From Clostridium felsineum DSM 794 (GTDB taxonomy: Bacteria; Bacillota; Clostridia; Clostridiales; Clostridiaceae): DNA of 64,000 nt. Numbering within the stretch: position 1 is the stretch's first letter; every line of letters starts with the position of its first letter. Position numbers and translations under genes: made by a program. This document shows, piece after piece, positions 41,075-51,949 of the stretch. The stretch is from assembly GCF_002006355.2 (NCBI RefSeq), contig NZ_CP096980.1:806001-870000 (forward strand), given 5' to 3'. Below the pieces are notes generated by a model, which saw nothing but the letters and a program-made list of their open reading frames with translations, did no database searches and was not told the DNA's origin.

Positions 41075-41087
41075 GAGGAGTAAAGAG

Positions 41088-41261
41088 ATGGCTAAAATTT
41101 CAGTAACATTAAAGAAAAGTTTAATTGGAAGAAAAAAAGATCATATAGCTACAGTTCATGCTCTTGGACTAAAAAAAATAGGTCGTACAGTAGAACATGA
41201 AGATACTCCTCAAATTAGAGGTATGATCAAGAAAGTTGATTATCTTTTAGAGATAAAATAA
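41088..41261 (+). CDS. rpmD: 50S ribosomal protein L30
   Basis: 57 residues (starts [20 protein letters not shown], ends [10 protein letters not shown]), the short bacterial L30 form. TAGGAGGAG at 41072-41080 precedes the ATG; it lies between rpsE and rplO as in other spc operons. Confidence 0.95.
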   Translation: MAKISVTLKKSLIGRKKDHIATVHALGLKKIGRTVEHEDTPQIRGMIKKVDYLLEIK

Positions 41262-41283
41262 CGATTAACGAGGAGGTGCAGTT

Positions 41284-41724
41284 ATGAAACTTCATGAATT
41301 GAAACCTGCAGCAGGATCAAGAAAATCTCCTAAAAGAGTTGGAAGAGGTACTGGTTCTGGCTTAGGCAGAAATGCAGGAAAAGGAGAAAAAGGTCAAAAT
41401 GCAAGAAGTGGTGGCGGAGTAAGACCAGGCTTTGAAGGCGGTCAAATGCCATTATACAGAAGATTACCTAAAAGAGGATTTACAAATATATTTGCTAAAA
41501 CAATCACAGCAGTAAATGTAGATAGATTAAATATTTTTGAAGATGGAACAGAAGTAACAATTGATGCGCTGATAGGAAAAGGAATAATTAAAAAAGTTAA
41601 CGATGGAGTTAAGATTTTAGGTAACGGAGAACTCAAAAAGAAATTAGTAGTTAAAGTTAATAAATATTCCAAATCAGCAGCTGAAAAAATAGAGGCGGCT
41701 GGGGGAAAAGCTGAGGTGATATAA
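41284..41724 (+). CDS. rplO: 50S ribosomal protein L15
   Basis: 146 residues: [20 protein letters not shown], the glycine-rich [35 protein letters not shown]. secY starts directly after its stop codon. Confidence 0.96.
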   Translation: MKLHELKPAAGSRKSPKRVGRGTGSGLGRNAGKGEKGQNARSGGGVRPGFEGGQMPLYRRLPKRGFTNIFAKTITAVNVDRLNIFEDGTEVTIDALIGKGIIKKVNDGVKILGNGELKKKLVVKVNKYSKSAAEKIEAAGGKAEVI

Positions 41725-43008
41725 ATGTTATCAACCTTACGTAATGCTTGGAAAGTTCCAGAATTAAGGAAAAGAATGTTATTTACAATTGCGATGGTTT
41801 TGATTTTCAGAATGGGAAATTATATTCCTATTTCCGGAGTTGATGCATCAAAAATATTGAATTTAACAAATCAATCAGGCTCTCTTTTCGGACTTTATAA
41901 TATGATGACTGGAGGAGCTTTTAGCCAATTTAGTATATTTGCTATGGGTGTTATTCCATACATTAATGCATCTATAATAATGCAATTACTTACAGTAGCA
42001 GTTCCTTCTCTTGAACAACTTTCAAAAGAAGGTGAAGAAGGAAGAAAAAAGATACAAAAGATTACAAGGTATCTTTCAGTTCCTTTAGCGGCACTTCAAT
42101 CACTTACATTTTATGCAGTAATAAGAAGTGCTGGAGCAATGCAAACCAATTCTAAACTTAGTGTGTTTTTGATAATATTAACACTTACTGCGGCATCTAC
42201 ATTCTTAATGTGGTTGGGCGATCAGATAACTGATAAAGGAATAGGAAATGGTGCATCGCTTATAATATTTGTAAATATTATATCTAGGTTCCCAGCAACC
42301 GTTTATAATGTATACAAATTACAATCGGCTGATACTATAAATATAGTTGAAATTGTTGTTGTTGCAGTTGTAGCATGTGCTTTATTTGTTGCAGTTGTTG
42401 TAGCAAGTTTAGCAGAGAGAAGAATACCTGTACAATATGCGGGAAAAGCAGTTGCAGGAAAGGTTGCCAGAAAGCAATCTTCTCATATTCCTATTAATAT
42501 GAATGCATCGTGCATTATAGCAATAATATTTGCTATATCAGTTATGATGTTTCCTACAACAATAGCTCAATTTTGGCCTACAGCTAAAATTACTAAATTT
42601 TTAACTGGAAGCGAGTATAGTCCATTTAAACAAAATACAATACCATATATGTTATTGTACTTTGTATTGATATTATTCTTTACATGGTTTTATACTCAAA
42701 TAACATTTAAACCAGAAGAAATGTCTGAAAACATCCATAAATCTTCAGGTTTTATTCCGGGAATAAGACCAGGTGAACCTACAACTAGATTTATAGAAAG
42801 AGTGCTTGATAAAGTGTCAATTTTAGGTGGATTGTTTGCCTCAGTTATAGCGATAGCGCCTATGATAGCTGAATATAACGGCTCATTTCAAGGCATACAT
42901 TTTGCAAGTACTGGATTATTGATTGTAGTAGGAGTTGCACTAGAAAATCTAAGGATCATGCAGTCACAATTGACAATGAGACATTATCACGGATTTTTAA
43001 ATGAATAA
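41725..43008 (+). CDS. secY: Preprotein translocase subunit SecY
   Basis: 427 residues with 10 membrane helices. Motifs: RMLFTIAMVLIFRMGNYIPI, plug-region GGAFSQFSIFAMGVIPYINA, SLIIFVNIISRFP, and the cytosolic KPEEMSENIHKSSGFIPGIR. Channel of the Sec translocon. The start abuts the rplO stop (TAAATG), indicating coupled translation. Confidence 0.97.
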   Translation: MLSTLRNAWKVPELRKRMLFTIAMVLIFRMGNYIPISGVDASKILNLTNQSGSLFGLYNMMTGGAFSQFSIFAMGVIPYINASIIMQLLTVAVPSLEQLSKEGEEGRKKIQKITRYLSVPLAALQSLTFYAVIRSAGAMQTNSKLSVFLIILTLTAASTFLMWLGDQITDKGIGNGASLIIFVNIISRFPATVYNVYKLQSADTINIVEIVVVAVVACALFVAVVVASLAERRIPVQYAGKAVAGKVARKQSSHIPINMNASCIIAIIFAISVMMFPTTIAQFWPTAKITKFLTGSEYSPFKQNTIPYMLLYFVLILFFTWFYTQITFKPEEMSENIHKSSGFIPGIRPGEPTTRFIERVLDKVSILGGLFASVIAIAPMIAEYNGSFQGIHFASTGLLIVVGVALENLRIMQSQLTMRHYHGFLNE

Positions 43009-43029
43009 TATGTAGATTGGGATGATTAG

Positions 43030-43677
43030 ATGAAAATAATTTTATTAGGTCCTCCAGGTGCAGGAAAGGGAACTCAAGCAAAGTTAATAAGCAATGAATT
43101 CTCAATCCCGCACATATCAACAGGTGATATATTTAGAGCTAATATAAGTGAAAAAACAGAACTTGGAATGAAGGCAAAAGGATACATGGATAAAGGTCTT
43201 CTTGTTCCAGATGAATTAACTATAGATATAGTTAAAGATAGAATAGCTAAAGATGACTGCAAAAATGGATTTTTACTAGATGGTTTTCCAAGGACAGTTC
43301 ATCAAGCAGAAGCCCTTGATGAGTTTCTTGTAAACAGAAAAGAAAAAATCGATTGTGCATTATTAATAGATGTTCCAAGAGAAAAAATATTTAATAGAAT
43401 GACAGGAAGAAGAATTTGTACTAAATGTGGAGCTAGTTATCACATAGAATATAATCCAACTAAGGTTGAAGGTAAATGTGACCTCTGTGGAAGTCCTGTA
43501 GTTCAAAGGAAAGATGATTCAGAGGAAACAGTTAAAGAAAGATTAGATGTTTATGATAGACAGACTGAACCACTTGTAGTATATTATAAAAATGAAGCGG
43601 TTCTTAAATCAGTTGATGGTACTCAGGATATAAACAAAGTTTTTGAAGATATTAGAAATGTCTTAGGAGAGATATAA
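43030..43677 (+). CDS. adk: Adenylate kinase (zinc LID type)
   Basis: 215 residues. P-loop [14 protein letters not shown]-binding [21 protein letters not shown]; the LID holds four cysteines (CTKCG...CDLCG), the zinc-stabilised form of Gram-positives. Interconverts AMP, ADP and ATP. map starts immediately after its stop. Confidence 0.97.
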   Translation: MKIILLGPPGAGKGTQAKLISNEFSIPHISTGDIFRANISEKTELGMKAKGYMDKGLLVPDELTIDIVKDRIAKDDCKNGFLLDGFPRTVHQAEALDEFLVNRKEKIDCALLIDVPREKIFNRMTGRRICTKCGASYHIEYNPTKVEGKCDLCGSPVVQRKDDSEETVKERLDVYDRQTEPLVVYYKNEAVLKSVDGTQDINKVFEDIRNVLGEI

Positions 43678-44430
43678 ATGATAATAATTAAAAACGATAC
43701 TGAAATTGAGTATATGAGGCAGGCAGGAAAGCTAGTTGGTGAAACACTTAACATGCTTGAGGAAGCTGCAAAACCTGGCGTAACAACTGCAGATTTAGAT
43801 ACTTTAGCTGAAAATTTTATAAAAAAGTACAATGCAATTCCTTCATTTAAAGGATATGGTGGTTTTCCAGCATCAATATGTACATCAATAAATGAAGAAG
43901 TTATACATGGCATACCATCTAAGAATAGAGTTCTACATGAAGGTGATATTATAAGTGTAGATTGTGGAGCCATATTAAATGGATACCAAGGGGATGCTGC
44001 TAGAACTTTTGCTATTGGAAAGGTATCAGAAGAAGCTGCACAACTTATAAAAGTAACAAAAGAGAGCTTTTTTAAGGGTGTAGAAAAAGCTGTTGTCGGA
44101 AACAGGCTTACAGATATATCACACACTATTCAAGAATATGTTGAAAGTTTTGGATATGGTGTAGTTAGAGATTATGTGGGTCATGGAATAGGAAAAGAAA
44201 TGCATGAGGATCCTGAAGTACCTAATTATGGTAGACCTGGTAGAGGACCAAAGCTTGTTCATGGAATGGTATTAGCAATTGAACCAATGGTTGATGTTGG
44301 AACTTATATGGTGAAAACACAGAGTAATGATTGGACTGTAGTAACTAAAGATGGTAGCTTAGCTGCTCATTATGAAAATACAGTTGCTATATTGGATAAC
44401 GGACCTGAAATACTGACTTTGTGTGAATAA
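43678..44430 (+). CDS. map: Methionine aminopeptidase, type I
   Basis: 250 residues. Removes initiator methionine. Metal ligands are visible in ISVDCGAILNGYQGDAART (Asp pair), DYVGHGIGKEMHEDPEVPNY (His), LAIEPMV (Glu) and AAHYENTVAIL (Glu). Start directly follows the adk stop. Confidence 0.96.
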   Translation: MIIIKNDTEIEYMRQAGKLVGETLNMLEEAAKPGVTTADLDTLAENFIKKYNAIPSFKGYGGFPASICTSINEEVIHGIPSKNRVLHEGDIISVDCGAILNGYQGDAARTFAIGKVSEEAAQLIKVTKESFFKGVEKAVVGNRLTDISHTIQEYVESFGYGVVRDYVGHGIGKEMHEDPEVPNYGRPGRGPKLVHGMVLAIEPMVDVGTYMVKTQSNDWTVVTKDGSLAAHYENTVAILDNGPEILTLCE

Positions 44431-44442
44431 CGAGGTGGATAT

Positions 44443-44721
44443 ATGAATGAAAATTATCTTGGTAAGGTAGTTTGTTCAAAAGCCGGAAGAGATAAAGATG
44501 GTTGTTTTATAATTGTTAGAGTAATTGATGATAAGTATGTGTATATTTCTGATGGTGATTTGAGAAAAGTTGAAAAACCTAAAAGGAAAAAGCTGAAACA
44601 CCTATCCATTACAGATATGGTTTGTGAGGATGTAAGAGATAAACTCAAATCCAATTATCCTATAAGTAATTCAGCCATCAGAAAATTTCTTGAGTCAGTA
44701 TGTACCAGTAAGGAGGTTTGA
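44443..44721 (+). CDS. KOW-domain RNA-binding protein (L14e/L6e-like)
   Basis: 92 residues. N-terminal KOW-like segment [20 protein letters not shown] and [20 protein letters not shown]. Such small proteins occur between map and infA in many Firmicutes, in the style of archaeal L14e; their role is not established. ACGAGGTGG precedes the ATG, and the infA ribosome binding site lies in its last codons. Confidence 0.85.
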   Translation: MNENYLGKVVCSKAGRDKDGCFIIVRVIDDKYVYISDGDLRKVEKPKRKKLKHLSITDMVCEDVRDKLKSNYPISNSAIRKFLESVCTSKEV

Positions 44722-44728
44722 TTACCTT

Positions 44729-44947
44729 ATGTCAAAAGAAGATGTAATTGAAATGCAGGGTACGGTTTTAGAATCTTTACCCAATGCAATGTTTGAAGTT
44801 GAACTTGAAAGTGGTCAAAAAATATTGGCACATATTTCAGGTAAACTCAGGATGAACTTTATAAGAATATTGCCCGGAGATAAAGTAACAGTTGAGCTTT
44901 CACCATATGATTTAACTCGTGGAAGAATCACCTGGAGGGCAAAGTAA
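44729..44947 (+). CDS. infA: Translation initiation factor IF-1
   Basis: 72 residues: [61 protein letters not shown]1-like OB fold that binds the A site during initiation. AAGGAGG at 44710-44716 selects the ATG at 44729; the frame extends spuriously to 44690. Confidence 0.96.
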   Translation: MSKEDVIEMQGTVLESLPNAMFEVELESGQKILAHISGKLRMNFIRILPGDKVTVELSPYDLTRGRITWRAK

Positions 44948-44950
44948 TAA

Positions 44951-45076
<126 letters not shown>

Positions 45077-45092
45077 TAAAAAGTTAATATGT

Positions 45093-45142
45093 GTTTTAGG
45101 ACGGCTGCCAACATGGAGGTTGAATACCTCGTTGCCTAAAAC
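45093..45142 (+). promoter_or_regulatory. Bulged 17-bp hairpin before rpsM (alpha-operon leader candidate)
   Basis: GTTTTAGG/CCTAAAAC (45093-45100/45135-45142), 8-nt left bulge, CAAC/GTTG (45109-45112/45131-45134), ATG bulge, GAGGT/ACCTC (45116-45120/45126-45130), loop TGAAT. No U-run. It lies between rpmJ and rpsM, where an S4- or S13-responsive site would be plausible. Confidence 0.6.
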
Positions 45143-45192
45143 TTTATAATATAAATAATAAATATATACAAAACCAGGAGGTGTAAATGTCA

Positions 45193-45564
45193 ATGGCGAG
45201 AATAGCCGGTATTGACCTACCAAAAGAAAAAAGAGTTGAAATAGGTCTAACTTATATATATGGTATAGGACTAACAAGTTCAAAAAAGATAATTAAAGCT
45301 ACAAATGTTAATCCAGAAACAAGAGTTAAGGATTTAACTGAAGAAGAAGTTAATGCATTAAGAGATTATATAAATAAGAACTTCAAAATCGAAGGTGATT
45401 TGAGAAGAGAAGTTGCTTTAAATATAAAGAGATTAGTTGAAATTGGATGTTATAGAGGAATAAGACATAGAAGAGGACTTCCAGTTAGAGGACAAAAAAC
45501 TAAAACAAATGCAAGAACAAGAAAAGGTCCAAAGAAGGCAGTTGCTTCTAAGAAGAAAAAATAG
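45193..45564 (+). CDS. rpsM: 30S ribosomal protein S13
   Basis: 123 residues from the ATG at 45193 ([47 protein letters not shown]). A second in-frame ATG at 45187 is also possible: AGGAGG (45176-45181) is 5 nt from one and 11 nt from the other; MARIAG is the family standard. Confidence 0.95.
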   Translation: MARIAGIDLPKEKRVEIGLTYIYGIGLTSSKKIIKATNVNPETRVKDLTEEEVNALRDYINKNFKIEGDLRREVALNIKRLVEIGCYRGIRHRRGLPVRGQKTKTNARTRKGPKKAVASKKKK

Positions 45565-45592
45565 TATAAGATAAGGAGGGAAGAGAAAGAAT

Positions 45593-45988
45593 ATGGCTGT
45601 ACAAAAAAATAAGAAAACTAGAAGAAGAAAAGAGAAAAAAAATATAGAGCACGGTTGTGCACATATTAAATCAACTTTTAATAATTCTATAGTAACTATA
45701 ACTGATGTTAATGGAAATGCTTTATCATGGTCAAGTGCCGGTGGATTAGGTTTTAAAGGATCAAGAAAAAGCACTCCTTTTGCTGCTCAAATGGCTGCTG
45801 AGACAGCTGCAAAGACAGCTATGGAACATGGACTTAAGAGTGTTGATGTGTTCGTAAAAGGACCAGGATCAGGAAGAGAAGCTGCTATAAGATCATTACA
45901 GGCTGCAGGATTAGAAGTTACATTGATAAAAGATGTTACTCCAATACCACACAATGGCTGCAGACCACCAAAAAGAAGAAGAGTTTAG
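45593..45988 (+). CDS. rpsK: 30S ribosomal protein S11
   Basis: 131 residues: [19 protein letters not shown] [67 protein letters not shown] precedes it. Confidence 0.97.
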   Translation: MAVQKNKKTRRRKEKKNIEHGCAHIKSTFNNSIVTITDVNGNALSWSSAGGLGFKGSRKSTPFAAQMAAETAAKTAMEHGLKSVDVFVKGPGSGREAAIRSLQAAGLEVTLIKDVTPIPHNGCRPPKRRRV

Positions 45989-46015
45989 TAGAAATATAGG
46001 AGGTGTGAATATTTA

Positions 46016-46636
46016 ATGGCTAGATATACTGGAGCTGTATGCAGATTATGCAGAAGAGAAGGTTTGAAATTATTCCTTAAGGGTGACAGATGCTATACAG
46101 ATAAGTGTGCATTTACAAGAAGAGGCTATGCCCCTGGAGTACACGGACAAAGCAGGAAGAAGGTTTCAAACTACGGATTACAATTAAGAGAAAAACAAAA
46201 AGCAAAAAGAATATATGGAGTTCTTGAAAAACAATTTAGAATATACTATAAAAGAGCTGAAAGAATTAAAGGAATATCAGGTGAAAACCTACTTAAGCTT
46301 TTAGAATTAAGACTTGATAACGTAGCTTATAAATTAGGCTATGGTAGTTCAAGAAAAGAAGCAAGACAATTAGTTACTCATGGACATTTTCTTGTAAATG
46401 GAAAGAAAGTAGATATACCTTCATATACATTAAAAGTTAATGAAGTAGTAGCTGTTTGTGAAAAGAGTAGAGGAACTGAAAAATTCAAGACTTTTGCAGA
46501 AAATCCTAAGACTTTACCATCATGGATTGAAGCAAACTATGATAATTTTGAAGCGAAAATAGTTGCAGAGCCAAATAGAGAGGATATAGATACTCCAATT
46601 AAAGAGACATTGATCGTTGAGTTATATAGTAAGTAA
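46016..46636 (+). CDS. rpsD: 30S ribosomal protein S4 (zinc type)
   Basis: 206 residues. N-terminal cysteines C9, C12, C26 and C31 (CRLCRREG...CYTDKCAF) form a C+ zinc site; S4 domain [20 protein letters not shown] follows. Early 16S assembly protein and a known autoregulator in several bacteria. In this genome it lies in the alpha operon, unlike monocistronic rpsD of Bacillus. Confidence 0.96.
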   Translation: MARYTGAVCRLCRREGLKLFLKGDRCYTDKCAFTRRGYAPGVHGQSRKKVSNYGLQLREKQKAKRIYGVLEKQFRIYYKRAERIKGISGENLLKLLELRLDNVAYKLGYGSSRKEARQLVTHGHFLVNGKKVDIPSYTLKVNEVVAVCEKSRGTEKFKTFAENPKTLPSWIEANYDNFEAKIVAEPNREDIDTPIKETLIVELYSK

Positions 46637-46699
46637 TTTGACTGTATTCAGTTACCCTCAATATAGGTTGCCATTTTATTTTTAAGGAGGGTTATAGAT

Positions 46700-47647
46700 A
46701 TGTTGGAAATAGAAAAACCTAAAATAGAATGTGTTGAGTCTACAGAAGATGGTTCCTACGGCAGATTTGTTGTAGAACCTCTTGAAAGAGGATATGGAAT
46801 TACCCTTGGTAATTCATTGAGAAGAATACTTCTTTCATCATTACCAGGAGTTGCTGCTAATTCAGTAAGAATTGAGGGAGTACTTCATGAGTTTTCAACT
46901 GTTAAAGGAGTAAAAGAAGACGTTACAGAATTGATACTTAACATTAAAGCGTTATGCCTCAAAATGGAAGGTGAAGATTCTAAGGTAATATATATAGATG
47001 CACATGGACCTGGAGAGGTTACAGGTGCAGATATAAGAACTGATGGATCGGTAGAAGTTATAAACAAAGATTTACATATAGCAACTCTCGATGATGATGG
47101 AAAGTTATATATGGAAATTGAAGTTAATAGAGGCAGAGGTTATGTTACTCAGAATAAAAATAAAAGAGATGACATGCCGATAGGAACAATAGCAGTTGAT
47201 TCAATATATTCTCCAATCAAAAGAGTAAATTTCACTGTTGAAAATACAAGAGTTGCTCAAATAACTGATTACGACAAACTAACCATAGAAGTATGGGGCA
47301 ATGGTACTATAAGACCAGAGGAAGCAATTAGTTTGGCAGCAAAAATACTTATAGAGCATTTTAAACTATTTATGACTCTTACAGATCATGCAGATGATAT
47401 GGAGATAATGGTAGAAAAAGAAGAAGATAAGAAAGAGAAAGTCTTAGAAATGACTATTGAAGAGCTTGATCTTTCAGTTAGAAGTTACAATTGCTTAAAG
47501 AGAGCAGGAATAAACACTGTTCAAGAATTAACTCAAAGATCCATGGAAGATATGATGAAAGTCAGAAATCTTGGAAGAAAATCTTTAGAAGAAGTTGAAC
47601 AGAAACTTAAAGCTTTAGGATTATCATTAAAGTTAAATGATGAATAG
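46700..47647 (+). CDS. rpoA: RNA polymerase alpha subunit
   Basis: 315 residues: N-terminal assembly domain ([40 protein letters not shown]), linker rich in Glu/Lys, and C-terminal DNA-contacting domain ([38 protein letters not shown]). TAAGGAGGG precedes the ATG. Confidence 0.97.
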   Translation: MLEIEKPKIECVESTEDGSYGRFVVEPLERGYGITLGNSLRRILLSSLPGVAANSVRIEGVLHEFSTVKGVKEDVTELILNIKALCLKMEGEDSKVIYIDAHGPGEVTGADIRTDGSVEVINKDLHIATLDDDGKLYMEIEVNRGRGYVTQNKNKRDDMPIGTIAVDSIYSPIKRVNFTVENTRVAQITDYDKLTIEVWGNGTIRPEEAISLAAKILIEHFKLFMTLTDHADDMEIMVEKEEDKKEKVLEMTIEELDLSVRSYNCLKRAGINTVQELTQRSMEDMMKVRNLGRKSLEEVEQKLKALGLSLKLNDE

Positions 47648-47668
47648 TTAAAGTAAGGAGGTATAGGC

Positions 47669-48013
47669 ATGGCATCAGGTTATCGTAAATTAGGTCGTCC
47701 TACAGATCAAAGAAGAGCAATGCTTAGAAATCTAGTTACTAGTTTTTTAAAGCATGGTAAAATAGAGACTACTGTAACAAGAGCAAAAGAAACTAGAAGT
47801 TTAGCAGAAAAAATGATTACTCTTGCAAAAAGAGGAGATTTACATGCTAGAAGACAAGTTCTTAGCTTTGTAACAGAAGAAACTGTTGTTAAAAAATTAT
47901 TTGATGAAGTTGCTCCAAAGTACAACGAAAGAAACGGTGGATACACTAGAATGTACAAAATGGGACCAAGAAGAGGCGACGGAGCAGAAATTGTTATACT
48001 AGAATTAGTGTAA
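47669..48013 (+). CDS. rplQ: 50S ribosomal protein L17
   Basis: 114 residues: [60 protein letters not shown]. Last gene of the alpha operon. Confidence 0.97.
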   Translation: MASGYRKLGRPTDQRRAMLRNLVTSFLKHGKIETTVTRAKETRSLAEKMITLAKRGDLHARRQVLSFVTEETVVKKLFDEVAPKYNERNGGYTRMYKMGPRRGDGAEIVILELV

Positions 48014-48024
48014 TTACTAATTTA

Positions 48025-48053
48025 AAAGGGATTAAGCTAGCTTAGTCCCTATT
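48025..48053 (+). terminator. Terminator after rplQ
   Basis: AAGGGATTAAG, loop CTAG, CTTAGTCCCT then ATTTTAAT. One GU pair; modest U-run. Confidence 0.7.
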
Positions 48054-48095
48054 TTAATAAATAAATAAAACTGCTTTGTGAGTAGAGGTGTTCGT

Positions 48096-48941
48096 ATGTG
48101 TAATAAAATGGTGGAGTGTAAAAATGTAGTATATCAATATAAAGGTGAAGATGAATCTAAGAATACCACTGCAGTTAATGATGTTACTTTAGATGTAAAT
48201 GAAGGAGAATTTTTAGTTATATTAGGAAGAAACGGTTCTGGTAAATCAACACTTGCAAAACATTTAAATGGACTTTTACTGCCAACCGACGGTAAAGTTA
48301 TAATTGATGGTCTTGATACTTCGAATGAAGAAAGTATATGGAGTATAAGAAGTAAAACTGGTATGGTGTTTCAAAATCCAGATAACCAAATAGTGGCCAC
48401 TATTGTTGAGGAAGATGTTGCTTTTGGACCTGAAAATTTAGGAGTTGAGCCATTAGAGATAAGAAAAAGAGTAGATGATTCTCTTAAAACTGTTGGTATG
48501 TATCAGTATAGGAGACATGAACCACATTTATTATCTGGTGGACAAAAGCAGAGAGTAGCTATTGCAGGTGTTTTAGCAATGAAACCTAAATGCATTGTTT
48601 TTGATGAATCTACTGCTATGCTTGATCCAAAAGGAAGAGAAGAAGTAGTAAGTACTATAATGGATTTAAATAAAAACTCACATATAACTATAATTTTAAT
48701 AACACATTACATGGAAGAAGCAATAAATGCAGATAGAATAGTAGTAATGGACAAAGGGAAAGTTATAAAGAGTGGTAAACCTAGGGAAGTCTTTAAAGAT
48801 GTAAAGACCATGAAAGAAATCGGTCTTGATGTACCTCAAATGACAGAACTTGCATATGAATTGAGAAAAGAAGGTATTGAGGTTAAGGATGATATACTAA
48901 CAATAGATGAGATGGTGAATGAATTATGCCGATTAAAATAG
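48096..48941 (+). CDS. ecfA1: ECF transporter ATPase EcfA1
   Basis: 281-residue ABC ATPase of the energy-coupling-factor module for vitamin uptake. Walker [11 protein letters not shown]-loop [10 protein letters not shown], signature LLSGGQKQR, Walker [12 protein letters not shown] at 48096 selected by AGAGGTG; an upstream in-frame GTG (48078) has no ribosome binding site. It overlaps ecfA2 by 16 bp. The substrate (S) subunits are presumably encoded elsewhere. Confidence 0.93.
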   Translation: MCNKMVECKNVVYQYKGEDESKNTTAVNDVTLDVNEGEFLVILGRNGSGKSTLAKHLNGLLLPTDGKVIIDGLDTSNEESIWSIRSKTGMVFQNPDNQIVATIVEEDVAFGPENLGVEPLEIRKRVDDSLKTVGMYQYRRHEPHLLSGGQKQRVAIAGVLAMKPKCIVFDESTAMLDPKGREEVVSTIMDLNKNSHITIILITHYMEEAINADRIVVMDKGKVIKSGKPREVFKDVKTMKEIGLDVPQMTELAYELRKEGIEVKDDILTIDEMVNELCRLK

Positions 48942-49789
48942 AAAATTTAACATATACTTATATGCCTGGAACACCTTTTGAAAAAAAAGCACTTGATAAT
49001 ATAAATATTACAATCGAAGATGGTGAATTTGCGGTATTTATAGGACATACAGGTTCTGGAAAATCAACGCTAATTCAACAAATCAATGGTCTTTTAAAAC
49101 CTACTTCTGGAAACATTTTTATTGATGATGTGGATATAACGAATAAGGCAGTCAAGCTTAATGATATAAGAAAAAAGGTTGGACTTGTATTTCAATATCC
49201 AGAATATCAACTTTTTGAAGAAACAATAGAGAAAGACATAGCATTTGGTCCTAAAAATATGGGATTAAGTGAAGAAGAAGTTTCCATAAGAGTAAAGAAG
49301 GCGATGAAGATGGTAGGACTTGAGTACGAAATCTTTAAAGACAAATCACCTTTTGAATTAAGTGGTGGTCAGAAAAGAAGGGTTGCTATAGCTGGAGTAG
49401 TTGCCATGGAGCCTAGAGTTTTAATATTGGATGAGCCTACAGCTGGCCTTGATCCAAAAGGAAGAGACGATATTTTATATGAAATAAAAAAACTTCAGAA
49501 GGAATACAAAATGACTATAATTCTTGTATCCCATAGCATGGAGGACGTTGCAAAAATAGCTGATAAAGTATTTGTTATGTATGATTCTAAGTGTATATTA
49601 AGTGGAAATTTGGATGAGGTTTTCAACGAAATAGATACACTTGAAAAAGTAGGTCTTGCTGTTCCTAAGGTTACTTACCTTACAAGAAAACTGAGAGAAA
49701 AAGGTTTTGATATATCAAATGATGTATTCACAATCGAAGCAGCAAAAAAAGAAATTCTCAGAGTATTGGAGAGTGCTAAAAATGATTAA
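48926..49789 (+). CDS. ecfA2: ECF transporter ATPase EcfA2
   Basis: 287-residue partner ATPase. Walker [30 protein letters not shown], signature LSGGQKRR, Walker [18 protein letters not shown]. Overlaps both neighbours (ecfA1 by 16 bp, ecfT by 8 bp), so the three subunits are translationally coupled. Confidence 0.94.
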   Translation: MPIKIENLTYTYMPGTPFEKKALDNINITIEDGEFAVFIGHTGSGKSTLIQQINGLLKPTSGNIFIDDVDITNKAVKLNDIRKKVGLVFQYPEYQLFEETIEKDIAFGPKNMGLSEEEVSIRVKKAMKMVGLEYEIFKDKSPFELSGGQKRRVAIAGVVAMEPRVLILDEPTAGLDPKGRDDILYEIKKLQKEYKMTIILVSHSMEDVAKIADKVFVMYDSKCILSGNLDEVFNEIDTLEKVGLAVPKVTYLTRKLREKGFDISNDVFTIEAAKKEILRVLESAKND

Positions 49790-50585
49790 AGATATAACTA
49801 TTGGACAGTATATACCTGGTAAGTCATTTATTCATAAACTGGATCCTAGAACAAAAATTCTACTGTCTCTTGTTTATATAGTTAATTTGTTTTTAATAAA
49901 TAAGTTCAAAGGATATATTTTTATAACTGCGTTTACGTTTTTTATAATTTTTATATCAGGTATTAAAATGAAATATATTTATAAAAGCTTAAAACCTATA
50001 TTATTACTTATAATATTTACTGGGGCATTAAACATCTTTATGACACCAGGAAGTGCTGCTCCCTTATTTCATTGGAGTTTTATACATATATATAAGGAAG
50101 GGCTTATTTTAGCAGCATTTATGTCAATAAGATTAATATTTCTCATAGTAGGTACGTCTATGCTTACATATACGACCTCACCAATTGAGCTCACAGATGG
50201 AATAGAGAAACTATTGACCCCGTTTTCAAAAATAGGACTCCCAGCACATGAATTTGCAATGATGATGACAATAGCACTCAGATTTATACCTACTTTAATA
50301 GATGAAACGGACAAAATAATGAAAGCACAAATGGCAAGAGGTGCAGACCTTGATTCTGGAAATTTAATAAAGAAAGCTAAGAGTCTTATTCCTATACTCG
50401 TACCTTTATTTATAAGTTCCTTTAGAAGAGCTGATGAACTTGCAATGGCAATGGAAGCTAGATGCTATAGAGGCGGAGATGGAAGAACAAGAATGAAGCA
50501 ACTTAGGTTTACCTCAAAGGATTGTACAGCTGTATTTTTCAGTGTAGCTTTAGTTGTAGTTTCAGTTTTTAGTAATTATTTATAA
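49782..50585 (+). CDS. ecfT: ECF transporter transmembrane subunit EcfT
   Basis: 267 residues with several membrane helices. N-terminal [20 protein letters not shown] and the coupling motif [14 protein letters not shown] (ARG), then [19 protein letters not shown] (second ARG-type motif: EARCYRG). ATG at 49782 overlaps the ecfA2 stop; the longer frame from 49707 lies inside ecfA2. Confidence 0.93.
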   Translation: MIKDITIGQYIPGKSFIHKLDPRTKILLSLVYIVNLFLINKFKGYIFITAFTFFIIFISGIKMKYIYKSLKPILLLIIFTGALNIFMTPGSAAPLFHWSFIHIYKEGLILAAFMSIRLIFLIVGTSMLTYTTSPIELTDGIEKLLTPFSKIGLPAHEFAMMMTIALRFIPTLIDETDKIMKAQMARGADLDSGNLIKKAKSLIPILVPLFISSFRRADELAMAMEARCYRGGDGRTRMKQLRFTSKDCTAVFFSVALVVVSVFSNYL

Positions 50586-50600
50586 AAAACAGGTGTTATT

Positions 50601-51335
50601 ATGAAAAACGTTAAATTGACATTAGAATATGATGGTACTAATTATTGTGGATGGCAAAAGCAAAGTAATGTTATTACTGTTCAAGAAGAGGTAGAAAAAA
50701 GGATAGGTGAAATTGTAGGAGATAAAGTTGATGTAATAGGTTGCAGTAGAACTGACTCTGGAGTTCATGCAAAAGCTTATACATGTAATTTTAAGACTAA
50801 TTCAGTTATACCACCCGAAAAATTTTATCTTGTACTTAATTCAGTATTGCCAGATGATATAGTAGCTTTAAATTCAAAAGAAGTACCAATAGATTTTCAT
50901 TCACGCTTTAATAGCAAAGGTAAAATGTATAGCTACACTATTTTAAATAGATCACAGCGCCCTGCAATTAATAGAAATTATGTTTATCAATATGGACATA
51001 ATTTAGATTGTGATCTAATGCGTGAGGCAGCTAAATATATTTTAGGAACTCATGATTTCACATCTTTTAAAAGCACAGGCAGTAAGGTTAAATCCAATAT
51101 AAGAACCATATATGAAGCCAAAATCATAGAAGATGAAAATAAAGTGATTTTTTATATTACAGGTGATGGTTTTTTGTATAATATGGTGAGAATAATAGTA
51201 GGCACACTTTTAGAAGTAGGAGAGAAAAAGATAATTCCACTAGAAGTGAAAACTATTGTAGAAGCAAAAGATAGAACAAAAGCAGGAAGAGTAGTTCCAG
51301 CTAAGGGCTTATGTCTTGAAAAAGTTATGTATTAA
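50601..51335 (+). CDS. truA: tRNA pseudouridine synthase A
   Basis: 244 residues. Makes pseudouridine at tRNA positions 38-40. Catalytic Asp in GCSRTDSGVHAKAY; YDGTNYCGWQKQ and FLYNMVRIIVGTLLEVG are family motifs. Fifteen bases after ecfT, the usual ecf-truA-rplM-rpsI order of Firmicutes. Confidence 0.95.
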   Translation: MKNVKLTLEYDGTNYCGWQKQSNVITVQEEVEKRIGEIVGDKVDVIGCSRTDSGVHAKAYTCNFKTNSVIPPEKFYLVLNSVLPDDIVALNSKEVPIDFHSRFNSKGKMYSYTILNRSQRPAINRNYVYQYGHNLDCDLMREAAKYILGTHDFTSFKSTGSKVKSNIRTIYEAKIIEDENKVIFYITGDGFLYNMVRIIVGTLLEVGEKKIIPLEVKTIVEAKDRTKAGRVVPAKGLCLEKVMY

Positions 51336-51360
51336 ATTGTATTATAATTGCCATGAATTA

Positions 51361-51389
51361 TTGACATGAATGCTAGGTTATAGTATAAT
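51361..51389 (+). promoter_or_regulatory. rplM-rpsI promoter
   Basis: TTGACA (51361-51366), 17-nt spacer, TATAAT (51384-51389): perfect consensus. Confidence 0.9.
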
Positions 51390-51395
51390 TTAAAT

Positions 51396-51481
51396 GTTTG
51401 TTAAATGATTAAAAGATCCACTAGCCCCGGATCTTAGACATAGAAGAAACTCGTAGATTAGAAACAGATTTGTTGAAGGAG
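51396..51481 (+). promoter_or_regulatory. L13 leader
   Basis: Between the promoter and rplM. Stem AAGATCC/GGATCTT (51413-51419/51429-51435) with loop ACTAGCCCC, then TAGACATAGAAGAAACTCG. This resembles the known L13_leader of Firmicutes, thought to mediate L13 autoregulation. Confidence 0.75.
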
Positions 51482-51489
51482 GAAAAACC

Positions 51490-51924
51490 ATGAAATCGTA
51501 CTTAGCAAAACCAAATGAAATCGAAAGAAAATGGTATGTTATTGACGTTGCAGGAAAGCCACTTGGAAGAGCTGCAAGCCAAATAGCTTCAATATTAAGA
51601 GGAAAAAATAAACCAATATATACTCCAAATGTTGATACAGGAGATTATGTAATAGTTTTAAACGCAGATAAAATTCTTTTAACAGGAAAGAAAGCAGATC
51701 AAAAAATGTTTAGACATCATACTTTATACCCAGGTGGTTTAAAGGAAATGACATATAAAGATGCAATTGCTAAAAAATCTGACTTCGTATTTGCTGAAGC
51801 AGTTAGAAGAATGGTTCCAAGCGGTGTATTAGGAAGAAAAATGATGAAGAAATTAAAAGTATATAAAGGTGCAGAGCATGATCATGAAGCTCAAAAACCT
51901 GAAGTTTTAGAGTTAAAATATTAA
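51490..51924 (+). CDS. rplM: 50S ribosomal protein L13
   Basis: 144 residues: [69 protein letters not shown] precedes the ATG. Confidence 0.97.
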   Translation: MKSYLAKPNEIERKWYVIDVAGKPLGRAASQIASILRGKNKPIYTPNVDTGDYVIVLNADKILLTGKKADQKMFRHHTLYPGGLKEMTYKDAIAKKSDFVFAEAVRRMVPSGVLGRKMMKKLKVYKGAEHDHEAQKPEVLELKY

Positions 51925-51949
51925 TTAGGCGCCGGAAGGAGGATTTAAA

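Noticed and set aside
46637..46699. Possible regulatory structure between rpsD and rpoA
   Set aside because: Only a TTGACT-like hexamer and very short complementarities; no convincing hairpin or -10 box.
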